DNA of 43,009 nucleotides, from positions 1 to 43,009 of the forward strand of contig CAZOJY010000015.1 in assembly GCA_964580235.1 (NCBI GenBank), read 5' to 3'. The DNA is from G020348385 sp964580235 (lineage in GTDB: Bacteria; Acidobacteriota; Aminicenantia; Aminicenantales; Aminicenantaceae). Made by a program: the position numbers and the translations under genes. Under the pieces are notes generated by a model. The model worked only from the letters and a program-made list of their open reading frames with translations, was not told where the DNA came from and did not search any database. This document shows positions 23,733 through 31,620 of the stretch, in pieces. Positions within the stretch are counted from its first letter, which is position 1; the number at the start of each line of letters is the position of its first letter.

Positions 23733-24703
23733 AACTATTCGTCGCTGGAGGAGGGGGATATATCGGTTCTCATACTGTCCAGGAACTGATCCGGGAGGGA
23801 TTCGAAGTCGTTAGCTTTGACAATTTTTCCACAGGAAAGCGGGCGCTCGTCCCCAAAGGAAAAGTGGTGGAAGGAGATCTGCAGGATCTATCAGACATTG
23901 AGGAGGTTTTTCATACACATGATTTCCAGGGCGTTCTCCATTTTGCCTCTCTCATTCAAGTCGGAGAATCCTATATCAATCCCCAAAAGTACTACAAACA
24001 TAACTTGATCACCAGTTTGAATCTTCTTCAGGCTATGCTTCAGGCAAATGTAAGACTTTTCATTTTCTCCTCCAGCGCGGCTGTTTATGGAATTCCAGAA
24101 CAGATCCCTATCCCTGAATCCCATCCGTTGAATCCCTCGAATCCTTACGGGCTGACAAAGTTTTTCGTTGAAAAAATCCTTTTAGACTACGAGAGAGCTT
24201 ACGGGCTCAAGTTTATTTCGCTCCGGTATTTTAATGCGGCAGGAGCCGACCCTGAAGGCCGACTGGGAGAAATGCACGATCCCGAAACACATCTTATCCC
24301 TAACATATTGTCGTATCTCCTGGGAAAAAAGAAAAATTTTGACCTTTTTGGGAATAACTTTTCAACTCCGGATGGAACAGCCATCAGAGATTATATCCAC
24401 GTTACGGACTTAGCCAGGGCCCATGTATTGGCCCTTAAAAAACTTTTTACTCTAAAAAATAGTGATTTCATCAACCTGGGCACTAATAAGGGATATTCCG
24501 TCATGGAAGTGATCAAAAAAGTGGAAACGGTAACTGGTCAAAAAGTGCCCTATTCATTGAAACCCAAAAGAAAAGGGGATGTGGATGTGCTTCTGGCTTC
24601 AAGGGAGAAGGCCAAACAACTTCTCGGGTGGGATCCGAAACATTCAGATTTGGACACCATCATCGAAACCGCCTGGAAATGGCACCAAAAAATATCCAAA
24701 TAA
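23729..24703 (+). CDS. galE: UDP-glucose 4-epimerase
   Basis: Extended short-chain dehydrogenase of 324 residues. It has the NAD motif GGGGYIGSH (7-15), the GDLQD segment, SSSAAVYGIP and the catalytic YGLTK, then LRYFNAAGADPEGRLGE and AIRDYIHVTDLARAH. These are specific GalE signatures. It interconverts UDP-glucose and UDP-galactose for envelope glycans. It overlaps the nucleotidyltransferase gene, although the pair has no obvious functional link. It is the last gene before a 465-bp gene-free stretch. Confidence 0.94.
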   Translation: MKLFVAGGGGYIGSHTVQELIREGFEVVSFDNFSTGKRALVPKGKVVEGDLQDLSDIEEVFHTHDFQGVLHFASLIQVGESYINPQKYYKHNLITSLNLLQAMLQANVRLFIFSSSAAVYGIPEQIPIPESHPLNPSNPYGLTKFFVEKILLDYERAYGLKFISLRYFNAAGADPEGRLGEMHDPETHLIPNILSYLLGKKKNFDLFGNNFSTPDGTAIRDYIHVTDLARAHVLALKKLFTLKNSDFINLGTNKGYSVMEVIKKVETVTGQKVPYSLKPKRKGDVDVLLASREKAKQLLGWDPKHSDLDTIIETAWKWHQKISK

Positions 24704-24810
24704 AAAAAGCCTCCCACTCGCCTCTGCAATTTTAAGGGCAATTCTCCGACTAAATTATGTATTTAGGTTTCCAGATATCAATGGATTTGGTTGGGTCGCC
24801 CGCATGGAAT

Positions 24811-24893
24811 AAAATGTCGATGAATAATGGAATGACTTAACATTTTTTATTCCTCGGAAATGAGATGGCATCGACAGTTTTTATGAATGATTC
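24811..24893 (+). repeat. 83-bp exact direct repeat, copy 1
   Basis: Identical over 83 bp to 25021-25103. The ends of its core are inverted: TGTCGATG (24815-24822) and CATCGACA (24870-24877). Weaker internal pairings are AATG/CATT (24831-24834 with 24841-24844) and TTCC/GGAA (24850-24853 with 24856-24859). A MITE-like unit or repeated structured RNA is possible. It starts 108 bp after galE. Confidence 0.9.
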
Positions 24894-25020
24894 TAGATCT
24901 GGATCATTCACGAGTCGAGATTGTTGTAGCGGCAAGGACGTGGCTCATGAAGGTGTAGTATTCTACCGTGAATGGGCACGACGAAGCCGATGCAATGAGA
25001 TCGTCTCGCCTGAAAGGTAA
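24894..25020 (+). other. Structured spacer between the 83-bp repeats
   Basis: This 127-bp segment contains a strong hairpin. CGTGGCTCAT (24939-24948) pairs with ATGGGCACG (24972-24980) with one bulge and one G-T, and an inner GTAG/CTAC stem surrounds TATT. Another inverted pair, TGAATGAT (24884-24891) and ATCATTCA (24903-24910), spans its left edge. Both strands have a short open frame but no start, ribosome binding site or recognisable protein. The full 24704-25168 stretch has no gene. Confidence 0.6.
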
Positions 25021-25103
25021 AAAATGTCGATGAATAATGGAATGACTTAACATTTTTTATTCCTCGGAAATGAGATGGCATCGACAGTTTTTATGAATGA
25101 TTC
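25021..25103 (+). repeat. 83-bp exact direct repeat, copy 2
   Basis: Exact second copy of 24811-24893, 210 bp downstream. It ends 13 bp before the -35 box of the lytic transglycosylase promoter (25116-25145), so any structure could influence that promoter. Confidence 0.9.
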
Positions 25104-25115
25104 AGATGAAGTGAG

Positions 25116-25145
25116 TTGACTCAATGCGTATATAAATGGTATAAA
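25116..25145 (+). promoter_or_regulatory. Sigma-70-type promoter of the lytic transglycosylase gene
   Basis: TTGACT (25116-25121), 18-bp spacer, TATAAA (25140-25145). The coding start (GTG 25169) is 24 bp beyond, preceded by tagga. Both boxes match consensus at 5 of 6 positions. Confidence 0.6.
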
Positions 25146-25168
25146 TTAAATCTTTTAGGATTAGAAAA

Positions 25169-26980
25169 GTGAAAAAACAGAAAAAAATTCCAGGGATCAT
25201 ATTTGTGATTCCCTGGATCATTTTACTGTGGAGCTGTTCCAGTCATCAAGAGCCTCCGATTGAAATCCCGAAAATTCCTGCCCAACGACCTGTAGCAGAA
25301 CAGACGACGCAAGAGACTGAGCCTCCTGAAGAAGTGCTGGTTGTCGAGACAGAAAAAAAGAAAAACCCAGTAGAAGAACAGGTTGAAGAAGAGATCCCCC
25401 TTGAGGAAGAATCACTTCTCGAAGAACATACCGAACCTTCAGAACTTCTCGACGAAGCCTTTGATGCCTACCAAGACGCCCGAATGGCATGGGACAGGGG
25501 GGATCTTGACACGGCGTTAGCAGCCCTTGATGAAGCCTACAGCATTCTCCTCAAACTTGACCTCCCACTGGATTCCCCGTTGATCCAGGAAAAAAACGAC
25601 CTCCGTTTGCTGATAGCCAGAAGGATTCAGGAAATCCATGCTTCACACTTTACGGCCATTAACGGGAACAATGGAACCATTCCCCTTGATGAAAACGAAC
25701 ACATTCAGAAAGAAATTAAGAGTTTCCAGACTGTTGAAAGAAAAGAATTCGAACAGGCTTATAAACGTTCAGGCTTTTACATAAATATGATACGTGAAAA
25801 AATGCAAAAAGCAGGCCTTCCCGAAGAGCTTGCCTGGATGCCGATGATCGAAAGCTGGTTCAAAGTCACGGCTTACTCCCGCGCCCATGCTCTGGGCTTA
25901 TGGCAATTTATATCCTCTACAGGATATCGATTCGGGCTGAAAAGAGACCGCTGGATCGATGAACGGATGGATTTTGAGAAGGCATCAGACGCCGCCATTC
26001 AATACCTGGACGAACTTCACTCTATGTTTGGAGACTGGACAACTGCCTTAGCCGCTTATAATTGTGGAGAGTTCAGAGTCCAACGAGTTATCCGCTCTCA
26101 AAGATGGGAATACATGGATAATTTTTGGGATCTGTATCTTATGCTTCCCCACGAAACTTCCCGTTTTGTCCCGCGATTTATCGCAACACTTCTCATTGTC
26201 CAGAATCCCGATAAATATGGTTTCAGCCTTCCTCAGCCTGATCTTCCTTTACGCTATGATACAGTACAAATCAATCGCCCTGTCAAGCTCTCATCGCTCT
26301 CGAGCACTCTCGGACTGAACAAAGGAGCTTTAATCCGTCTCAATCCCGAACTCAGGAACAAATCCACGCCGGACAGCGAATACCTTCTGCGAGTTCCCGA
26401 AGCATATGGAGAAAGGGTGTTGGCGTCCCTCGATGCCGTATCCCGGTATATTCCCCCAGAAGCGACCTATAGGAATCATTATGTTCGCAGGGGAGAAACC
26501 GTTTCAGTCATCGCCCGACGCTACGGGATTTCTGTTTCGGCTATCGCTCGTGCAAACCGTCTCGGACGGAATTATCTCATCCGAGTCGGGCAAAGGCTAA
26601 AGATTCCTGTTCGAGGAAGCAGTTATTCTTCTTATCGGCCTCGCTCTCTTATAAAAGAGGGCGAGAAACTGGTTTATGGTGTGAAAAAAGGAGACAATCT
26701 CTATATTATTGCCAAATCTTTCAACACCACTGTCCAAGAGATAAAAAAACAGAACAATCTTCAGAGTAACATGCTCCGTGTGGGGCAGAAACTTGTGATC
26801 CAATCCGGCACACCAGAAGGGGCAACTCCTTACACTGTGAAATCCGGCGATACCCCTTATAAAATTGCCAAAAAATATAGAATGGACCTGAATTATTTGC
26901 TCGCTTTAAACGGCCTCAGCAGGCGATCAAAGATATACCCCGGTCAACAACTCTGGGTAACTGAAAACAACAATCCGTAA
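25169..26980 (+). CDS. mltD: MltD-like membrane-bound lytic transglycosylase lipoprotein with three LysM domains
   Basis: A 603-residue lipoprotein: signal sequence with Cys23 (LLWSC), then a Glu/Pro-rich linker (about 25-85) spanning the periplasm, a helical part, and an SLT domain (about 215-320). The catalytic Glu228 is in MIESWFK, with HALGLWQFISSTG and ALAAYNCGEFRVQR. Three LysM peptidoglycan-binding repeats follow at about 437-480, 503-545 and 555-598, each starting with a V+.GD/E pattern such as YGVKKGDNLYIIAKSF. It cleaves peptidoglycan to 1,6-anhydromuropeptides. The start is GTG at 25169; no ATG gives the signal peptide. A Trp at -2 of the lipobox is unusual. Confidence 0.94.
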   Translation: MKKQKKIPGIIFVIPWIILLWSCSSHQEPPIEIPKIPAQRPVAEQTTQETEPPEEVLVVETEKKKNPVEEQVEEEIPLEEESLLEEHTEPSELLDEAFDAYQDARMAWDRGDLDTALAALDEAYSILLKLDLPLDSPLIQEKNDLRLLIARRIQEIHASHFTAINGNNGTIPLDENEHIQKEIKSFQTVERKEFEQAYKRSGFYINMIREKMQKAGLPEELAWMPMIESWFKVTAYSRAHALGLWQFISSTGYRFGLKRDRWIDERMDFEKASDAAIQYLDELHSMFGDWTTALAAYNCGEFRVQRVIRSQRWEYMDNFWDLYLMLPHETSRFVPRFIATLLIVQNPDKYGFSLPQPDLPLRYDTVQINRPVKLSSLSSTLGLNKGALIRLNPELRNKSTPDSEYLLRVPEAYGERVLASLDAVSRYIPPEATYRNHYVRRGETVSVIARRYGISVSAIARANRLGRNYLIRVGQRLKIPVRGSSYSSYRPRSLIKEGEKLVYGVKKGDNLYIIAKSFNTTVQEIKKQNNLQSNMLRVGQKLVIQSGTPEGATPYTVKSGDTPYKIAKKYRMDLNYLLALNGLSRRSKIYPGQQLWVTENNNP

Positions 26981-27064
26981 ATATAATTCCTGCACATATT
27001 CCCACTGAGGATATATAGGATCGTGTCTATTCTTACAGCAATAAATCCCGTTAAAAAAATCATG

Positions 27065-27084
27065 TTTATGAATAATTCAGGTTA
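27065..27084 (+). repeat. Dispersed 20-bp repeat box (copy 2)
   Basis: Exact match to the box at 5377-5396 (opposite strand). It lies 48 bp before the remnant membrane gene, close to where the missing 5' part should be. The remaining intergenic bases 26981-27131 show no other feature. Confidence 0.75.
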
Positions 27085-27131
27085 ATTGACCCGCATGTTT
27101 GGTTGTGGAATGTTAAAATTTTTAAAGGCTG

Positions 27132-27545
27132 TTGCTGTTGAAGATAGAAAAATTGGAAGATGTCATACTAATAAAAGAAATTGATGATCATATTTCCCAT
27201 TTTTACAAAAAACACAAAAAAATATTTTTGATTGTTTTTCTATTGCATTCCTCCATATTTTTGTTGTGGACTACAGAAATATATTTGACCTTGTTATTTA
27301 TAGGTGCCGAAGAAGTCACTTTGATTAAGAGCTATCTCATTGTTTCACTTGGGGCATTTGTTGTAATGTTGCCCACAATGCTGGCCTCGCTAGGAACGTA
27401 TGAGATCACTTATATAACCATATTTGTCTTGCTGGGCCTTAGAGCGGATACCGGAATGACATTGATCCTGATAAGAAGAATCATAGCTCTGATATGGGCA
27501 GGTATCGGCTTGCTCTTGATGTTTAAAAAACAGCGGGAAAAATAA
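27132..27545 (+). pseudogene. 5'-truncated LPG-synthase-TM (UPF0104/AglD-like) membrane protein remnant
   Basis: The frame encodes 137 residues with about three to four transmembrane helices: IFLIVFLLHSSIFLLWTTEIYLTLLF, SYLIVSLGAFVVMLPTML, YITIFVLLGLR and IIALIWAGIGLLLMF. It resembles only the C-terminal half of flippase-like LPG_synthase_TM proteins, which are normally about 300 residues with eight helices. The first codon is TTG and no proper ribosome binding site is seen. The N-terminal half is not found upstream; instead there is a dispersed repeat at 27065-27084. I infer a gene broken by insertion or deletion. A short functional membrane protein is possible but less likely. Confidence 0.6.
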
Positions 27546-27568
27546 TCAAAGGGAATGATTATTTTTTT
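27541..27568. terminator. Possible bidirectional terminator between remnant gene and rplQ
   Basis: AATAATC (27541-27547) pairs with GATTATT (27557-27563) around a 9-nt loop and runs into T residues on the plus strand, and T residues also follow on the minus strand. It covers both stop codons. The stem is A/T-rich and therefore weak. Confidence 0.4.
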
Positions 27569-27984
27569 GACTTTGCTATTTCTTTGGCTTTTTCTGCAGT
27601 GGTTTTTTTCTTTACCTTTTTCTTAAACTCTGTGCCGACAAGTTCGAGAAAGGCCATTTCAGCTCCATCTCCAGCTCGATGGCCGATTTTTACAATCCGC
27701 GTGTATCCTCCCGGTCTTTCGCTAAAACGCGGGCCAATCTCGTCAAAGAGTTTTTTCACTACATCTTTTTTATAGATAAACCTGAAAGCGAGTCGCCGGG
27801 AGTGAAGAGAATTTTTTTTGGCAAGAGTAATCATTTTTTCCGCAATTGGCCTTGCAGCTTTGGCTTTTGCCAGAGTCGTTCTGATCCTTTCTTTTTCCAG
27901 GAAGGATGTGACAAGATTTCGTAACAATGCTTTTCTTTGGGAAGAATCTCTGCTGAGTTTTTTCCCTTTGACCCGATGCCTCAT
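27559..27984 (-). CDS. rplQ: 50S ribosomal protein L17
   Basis: L17, 141 residues, last gene of the alpha operon. It opens MRHRVKGKKLSRDSSQRKAL and has the central FEKERIRTTLAKAKAARP-like helix region (here FLEKERIRTTLAKAKAARP) and RPGGYTRIVKIGHRAGDGAEMA. A Lys/Ala tail of about 20 residues extends the core. Its ATG overlaps the rpoA stop by 4 bp, so it is cotranslated. Confidence 0.97.
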   Translation of the reverse strand: MRHRVKGKKLSRDSSQRKALLRNLVTSFLEKERIRTTLAKAKAARPIAEKMITLAKKNSLHSRRLAFRFIYKKDVVKKLFDEIGPRFSERPGGYTRIVKIGHRAGDGAEMAFLELVGTEFKKKVKKKTTAEKAKEIAKSKK

Positions 27985-29006
27985 TCTTGGACCTCTTCCT
28001 CTTCTTCTTTCTTCTCTCCCTCAATCTGCTCCAATAGATTTGGATGGAGATCTAGATTTAGACCTAAACCTAATTCATGAAGGGTCTCTTTTATTTCTGT
28101 CAAAGATTTTCGGCCAAAGTTTTTTGTTTTGAGTAGGCCCTCCTCCGTTTTCTGAACGAGCTCATAGATTTTCTCTATTCCTGCAGACCTGAGACAGTTA
28201 TTAGACCTGACAGAGAGCTCCAGATGATCGATGGATTTTAAAAGGATATCTTTTTGAGAATAATAGGGAATCTCCCTCCGTTCTGGGATTTGTTCCCTCA
28301 CCAGGGGCTCGTCTACGATATTAAGAAAGATGGCCAAGTGATCCCTGAGAATTTTTGCGGCTTGACTCAAAGCATCTTGAGGAGAAATAGCCCCTGTTGT
28401 CCAGATTTCAAGCGTGAGGTTTTCGTAATCGACTCGCTTCCCCACCCTTGCCGGATCCACTTTGAAGTTGACCTTCAGGACTGGCGAATGGGAAGAGTCC
28501 ACAGGGATAAAATCAACGCTCAATTCTTCATCGAAATTTCGATCTGCAGGCATATATCCTCTGTTGTTCTTTACGATCATTTCCATATCCAATTTACCGT
28601 CTTTGTCAAGGGATGCAATATGGACATCCTTATCGAGAATCTCTACATCAGAATCGCCAACGATATCTGCTGCCGTAACCTCTGCCGGGCCCTCTTTTTT
28701 CAAGGTCAGAGTTTTAGGTTCGTCCCCTTCCATTTTCAGCGGGATGCTTTTGGCATTGAGAACAATATCGGTCACATCTTCAACAACCCCGGGAAGAGTA
28801 GAAAACTCGTGCAGAACGCCTTGAATTCGGACAGTCGAGATGGCGGCACCAGTGATGGAGGAGAGAAGAATTCTACGGAGTGCGTTTCCTATAGTGATCC
28901 CATAACCTCTCTCAAAAGGCTGAGCGGAAAATTTGCCGTATGTTTCTGTTAGCGTTTCATAATCACATTCCAAGTATTTCGGCATCTGAAAGCCTGTTTC
29001 TATCAT
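27981..29006 (-). CDS. rpoA: DNA-directed RNA polymerase alpha subunit
   Basis: RNA polymerase alpha, 341 residues. The N-terminal assembly domain contains ERGYGITIGNALRRILLSSITGAA and the C-terminal domain (from about 255) contains LELSVRSNNCLRSAGIEKIYELV and GRKSLTEIKETLHELGLGL for UP elements and activators. The acidic tail EGEKKEEEEEVQE is a low-complexity extension. The ATG at 29006 follows ggaggaagc. It lies between rpsD and rplQ as in most bacteria. Confidence 0.98.
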   Translation of the reverse strand: MIETGFQMPKYLECDYETLTETYGKFSAQPFERGYGITIGNALRRILLSSITGAAISTVRIQGVLHEFSTLPGVVEDVTDIVLNAKSIPLKMEGDEPKTLTLKKEGPAEVTAADIVGDSDVEILDKDVHIASLDKDGKLDMEMIVKNNRGYMPADRNFDEELSVDFIPVDSSHSPVLKVNFKVDPARVGKRVDYENLTLEIWTTGAISPQDALSQAAKILRDHLAIFLNIVDEPLVREQIPERREIPYYSQKDILLKSIDHLELSVRSNNCLRSAGIEKIYELVQKTEEGLLKTKNFGRKSLTEIKETLHELGLGLNLDLHPNLLEQIEGEKKEEEEEVQE

Positions 29007-29059
29007 GCTTCCTCCTTTTTTTCATGTTCTTGTTTTCCATTCAAAATGTTGGACAAGAC

Positions 29060-29686
29060 CTACTTTGAATAGAGCTCGACAACCAGGTGCTCTTCTACAG
29101 GAATCGGGATTTCCTCTCGTTCGGGCAATGAGCGGACTCTCACTTCCATTTCGTCTCTATCCACTTCAAGCCAGCCTGGCACAGACTTTCCTTTATGGAA
29201 ATCGACGATCGCTTTCAACTCCTCATGTTTTTTCGATTTATCCCGAAAGGAGAGGACTTCTCCTATGTTAACCAGTTGAGAAGGCACGTTGACTTTTTTA
29301 TCATTAATCCGATAATGGCCGTGAGTGATGAGCTGTCGAGCATGGGCTCTTGAATGGGCAAAACCAGAAAGGAAAACGACATTATCCAATCTTCTCTCCA
29401 GCATTTGCAATAGGCTTTCTCCCGTGATCCCTTTTTTTCTTTCCGCTCTCTGGAAGTATAGGCGAAACTGCCTTTCCGACATGCTGTAATAACGTTTGAG
29501 TTTCTGTTTTTCCCTGAGCTGAATGCCATAGCCCAGAATTCTTCTTCTGGCTCTTCCATGCTCACCAGGAGGATAAGGCCTTCGTTCGACTGGACATTTT
29601 TCGGTCAAACATTTGTTTCCTTTCAAAAAAAGTTTTTCCCGTTCTGCCCGGCATAGCCGACAAACAGGCTCTTTATATCTTGACAT
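29060..29686 (-). CDS. rpsD: 30S ribosomal protein S4 (zinc-binding form)
   Basis: S4, 208 residues, a primary binder of 16S rRNA. The N-terminus keeps four Cys (9, 12, 26 and 31) in VCRLCRAEREKLFLKGNKC and EKC, the zinc-binding C+ version. The S4 RNA-binding domain is visible at RRLDNVVFLSGFAHSRAHARQLITHGHYRINDKKV. It starts 24 bp after rpsK and ends 53 bp before rpoA. Confidence 0.97.
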   Translation of the reverse strand: MSRYKEPVCRLCRAEREKLFLKGNKCLTEKCPVERRPYPPGEHGRARRRILGYGIQLREKQKLKRYYSMSERQFRLYFQRAERKKGITGESLLQMLERRLDNVVFLSGFAHSRAHARQLITHGHYRINDKKVNVPSQLVNIGEVLSFRDKSKKHEELKAIVDFHKGKSVPGWLEVDRDEMEVRVRSLPEREEIPIPVEEHLVVELYSK

Positions 29687-29710
29687 CTTCTTCTCCTTGC
29701 TGTTTCATCT

Positions 29711-30103
29711 CTAAACTCTTCTTCTCTTTCTCACCCGGCAGCCGTTGTGCGGAATCGGTGTAACATCCCTGATGGACTTTATCTCCATACCGTCTGCTTG
29801 CAAGGCTCTGATTGCAGACTCCCTTCCTGCACCGGGGCCTTTGATTTTGACATCGACATAACGCACCCCGAATTCCTTGGCTTTTGACGAAACTTCCTTG
29901 GCTGCCAACTGTGCCGCGAAAGGGGTGCCTTTTCGCGCCCCTTTAAAACCTGCCGTGCCTGAACTGGCCCAGCAAAGGGAATGGCCTTGCTGATCCGTTA
30001 TGGTGATGATCGTGTTATTAAATGTCGATTGGATATATGCGATACCAAAGCCAATTTCCTTTTTTACTTTCTTTTTTTTAGTTTTTTTTCTCGGTTTGGC
30101 CAT
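29711..30103 (-). CDS. rpsK: 30S ribosomal protein S11
   Basis: S11, 130 residues, forming part of the 30S platform near the E site. Core motifs are IAYIQSTFNNTIITITDQQG, SSGTAGFKGARKGTPFAAQ and VKIKGPGAGRESAIRAL, ending in the conserved VTPIPHNGCRVRKRRRV. A Lys-rich N-terminal stretch of 16 residues precedes the fold. The gene lies between rpsM and rpsD, 14 bp after rpsM. Confidence 0.98.
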   Translation of the reverse strand: MAKPRKKTKKKKVKKEIGFGIAYIQSTFNNTIITITDQQGHSLCWASSGTAGFKGARKGTPFAAQLAAKEVSSKAKEFGVRYVDVKIKGPGAGRESAIRALQADGMEIKSIRDVTPIPHNGCRVRKRRRV

Positions 30104-30117
30104 TTTTTTAGCTCCTT

Positions 30118-30483
30118 CTACTTCTTTTTTATGGTATGTCCGCGAGGCCCTTTGCGTGTGCGGGCATTGGTTTTTGTCCTTTGCCCTCTAACAGGAAGTC
30201 TCCTTCTATGCCTCAATCCTTTGTAAGAGCCTATATCCATCAACCTTTTAACATTAAGGGTTATTTCTTTTCTCAGATCTCCTTCGATTTTCTCTTGAGT
30301 CTCGATGATTTTCCTTATCTTGTTGACTTCATCCTCACTCAGAGCTTTAACTTTCTTATCCTTGTCTATCTTCGCCGCTTGGAGTATTTCGTTAGCCTTT
30401 GAACGACCTATCCCAAAAATATAGGTCAAACCGACTTCAATCCTTTTATCGGGAGGGAGGGTGATTCCAGCTATTCTTGCCAT
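30118..30483 (-). CDS. rpsM: 30S ribosomal protein S13
   Basis: S13, 121 residues, contacting the P-site tRNA and the subunit bridge. It begins MARIAGITLPPDKRIEVGLTYIFGIGRSKA and ends with the basic RHRRRLPVRGQRTKTNARTRKGP tail. It starts 11 bp after rpmJ in the alpha operon. Confidence 0.98.
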   Translation of the reverse strand: MARIAGITLPPDKRIEVGLTYIFGIGRSKANEILQAAKIDKDKKVKALSEDEVNKIRKIIETQEKIEGDLRKEITLNVKRLMDIGSYKGLRHRRRLPVRGQRTKTNARTRKGPRGHTIKKK

Positions 30484-30494
30484 TTTTACCTCAT

Positions 30495-30608
30495 TTATCC
30501 TTGTTTTTGTTTATGTTTAGGATTCGTACAGATGACTCGAAGAGTGCCTTTTCTTTTGATGATTCTGCAATTTCTGCAGATTTTCTTAACAGATGCCCTG
30601 ACTTTCAT
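30495..30608 (-). CDS. rpmJ: 50S ribosomal protein L36 (zinc form)
   Basis: A 37-residue protein, MKVRASVKKICRNCRIIKRK and onward, with the zinc ligands Cys11, Cys14, Cys27 and His32. This is the C+ form of L36. It lies 12 bp after infA and before rpsM, the standard position. It is easily missed because of its size. Confidence 0.96.
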   Translation of the reverse strand: MKVRASVKKICRNCRIIKRKGTLRVICTNPKHKQKQG

Positions 30609-30620
30609 CGTTTTTTTCCT

Positions 30621-30839
30621 CTATTTGAATCGGTAGGTAATTCTTCCTTTTGTTAAATCGTATGGGGAAAGTTCGATAAGAACCTTGTCTCCGGGTAGAA
30701 TACGGATAAAATGTTTGCGCATTTTGCCTGAAATATGAGCAAGAATGACATGCTTGTTAGCCAGTTCCACCCGGAACATCGCATTCGGGAGCGTCTCGAT
30801 GACCGTTCCTTCTGTTTCAAAAACATCCTGCTTAGGCAT
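30621..30839 (-). CDS. infA: Translation initiation factor IF-1
   Basis: IF-1 of 72 residues: MPKQDVFETEGTVIETLPNAMFRVEL with the OB-fold, and ending PYDLTKGRITYRFK. I chose the ATG at 30839, preceded by aaggag at 7-nt spacing, over a longer frame starting at 30857. It overlaps the map stop by 8 bp. It blocks the A site during initiation. Confidence 0.97.
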   Translation of the reverse strand: MPKQDVFETEGTVIETLPNAMFRVELANKHVILAHISGKMRKHFIRILPGDKVLIELSPYDLTKGRITYRFK

Positions 30840-31620
30840 GAGGTGACTCCTTAGCATAAGGCCAATTTTTCTCTTCTATCTGGCTCAATATCTCGGCACC
30901 CTGTTGAGTGAGAGCAACCGTGTGCTCAAAGTGAGCGGAAAGGCTTCTATCTTTGGTGATCGCTGTCCAATTGTCATCCTGGATTTCAACATTCCAGTCA
31001 CCCGCAGCAATCATCGGCTCTATAGCCAAAACCAGTCCCCTCTTTATTTTCGGGCCTCGTCCCGGGGCTCCAAAATTAGGAATCTGGGGTTCTTCATGCA
31101 GCGATAATCCGATTCCGTGTCCAACAAAGGACCGGATAACGGAAAATCCCTCTGCCTCGACAGAATTCTGTATAGCAAAGGAGATATCCGATATTCGGTA
31201 TCCTTCTTGAATTTTTTCAAATCCCTTAAAAAACGCCTTTTCTGCTGCTTCAATTAGTCGTTTTGCCATTGGACTGGTTTTACCAACCGGATAAGTCACC
31301 GCCGCATCTCCATAATAACCGTCGTATATGACTCCAAAATCCAAGCTGAGGATATCCCCATCCCGCAGCCGGCGGGAGGATGGAATCCCATGAATAATCT
31401 CTTCATTTATGGATGTGCAGAGAGAGGACGGGTAACCTCGGTAACCTTTAAAAGCAGGAACAGCATCCATCTCTCTGGCTCTTTTTTCAGCAAAAGCATC
31501 TAACTCTTTTGTCGGTATTCCTGCTTCAATCATCTTCCGGAGCTCTGCCAATACTTGAGCCACTATACGACTGCTTTTCCTGATGGCAACGATTTCTTTC
31601 TCACTCTTGAGCACGATCAT
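30832..31620 (-). CDS. map: Methionine aminopeptidase, type I
   Basis: Type I MetAP of 262 residues that removes the initiator Met. The five metal ligands are visible: SLDFGVIYDGYYGDAAV (two Asp), FVGHGIG (His), IEPM (Glu) and HFEHTV (Glu). The N-terminal part lacks an SH3-like zinc extension, as expected for type Ia. It overlaps adk by 4 bp and infA by 8 bp, indicating coupled translation. Confidence 0.97.
   Translation of the reverse strand: MIVLKSEKEIVAIRKSSRIVAQVLAELRKMIEAGIPTKELDAFAEKRAREMDAVPAFKGYRGYPSSLCTSINEEIIHGIPSSRRLRDGDILSLDFGVIYDGYYGDAAVTYPVGKTSPMAKRLIEAAEKAFFKGFEKIQEGYRISDISFAIQNSVEAEGFSVIRSFVGHGIGLSLHEEPQIPNFGAPGRGPKIKRGLVLAIEPMIAAGDWNVEIQDDNWTAITKDRSLSAHFEHTVALTQQGAEILSQIEEKNWPYAKESPHA

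Noticed and set aside
24811..25103. CRISPR array
   Set aside because: Only two repeats of 83 bp with a 127-bp spacer; no cas genes and no typical 21-48 bp repeat periodicity.
28254..28952. Plus-strand frame (232 codons) opposite rpoA
   Set aside because: Composition is that of an antisense shadow, with no motif; rpoA is certain.
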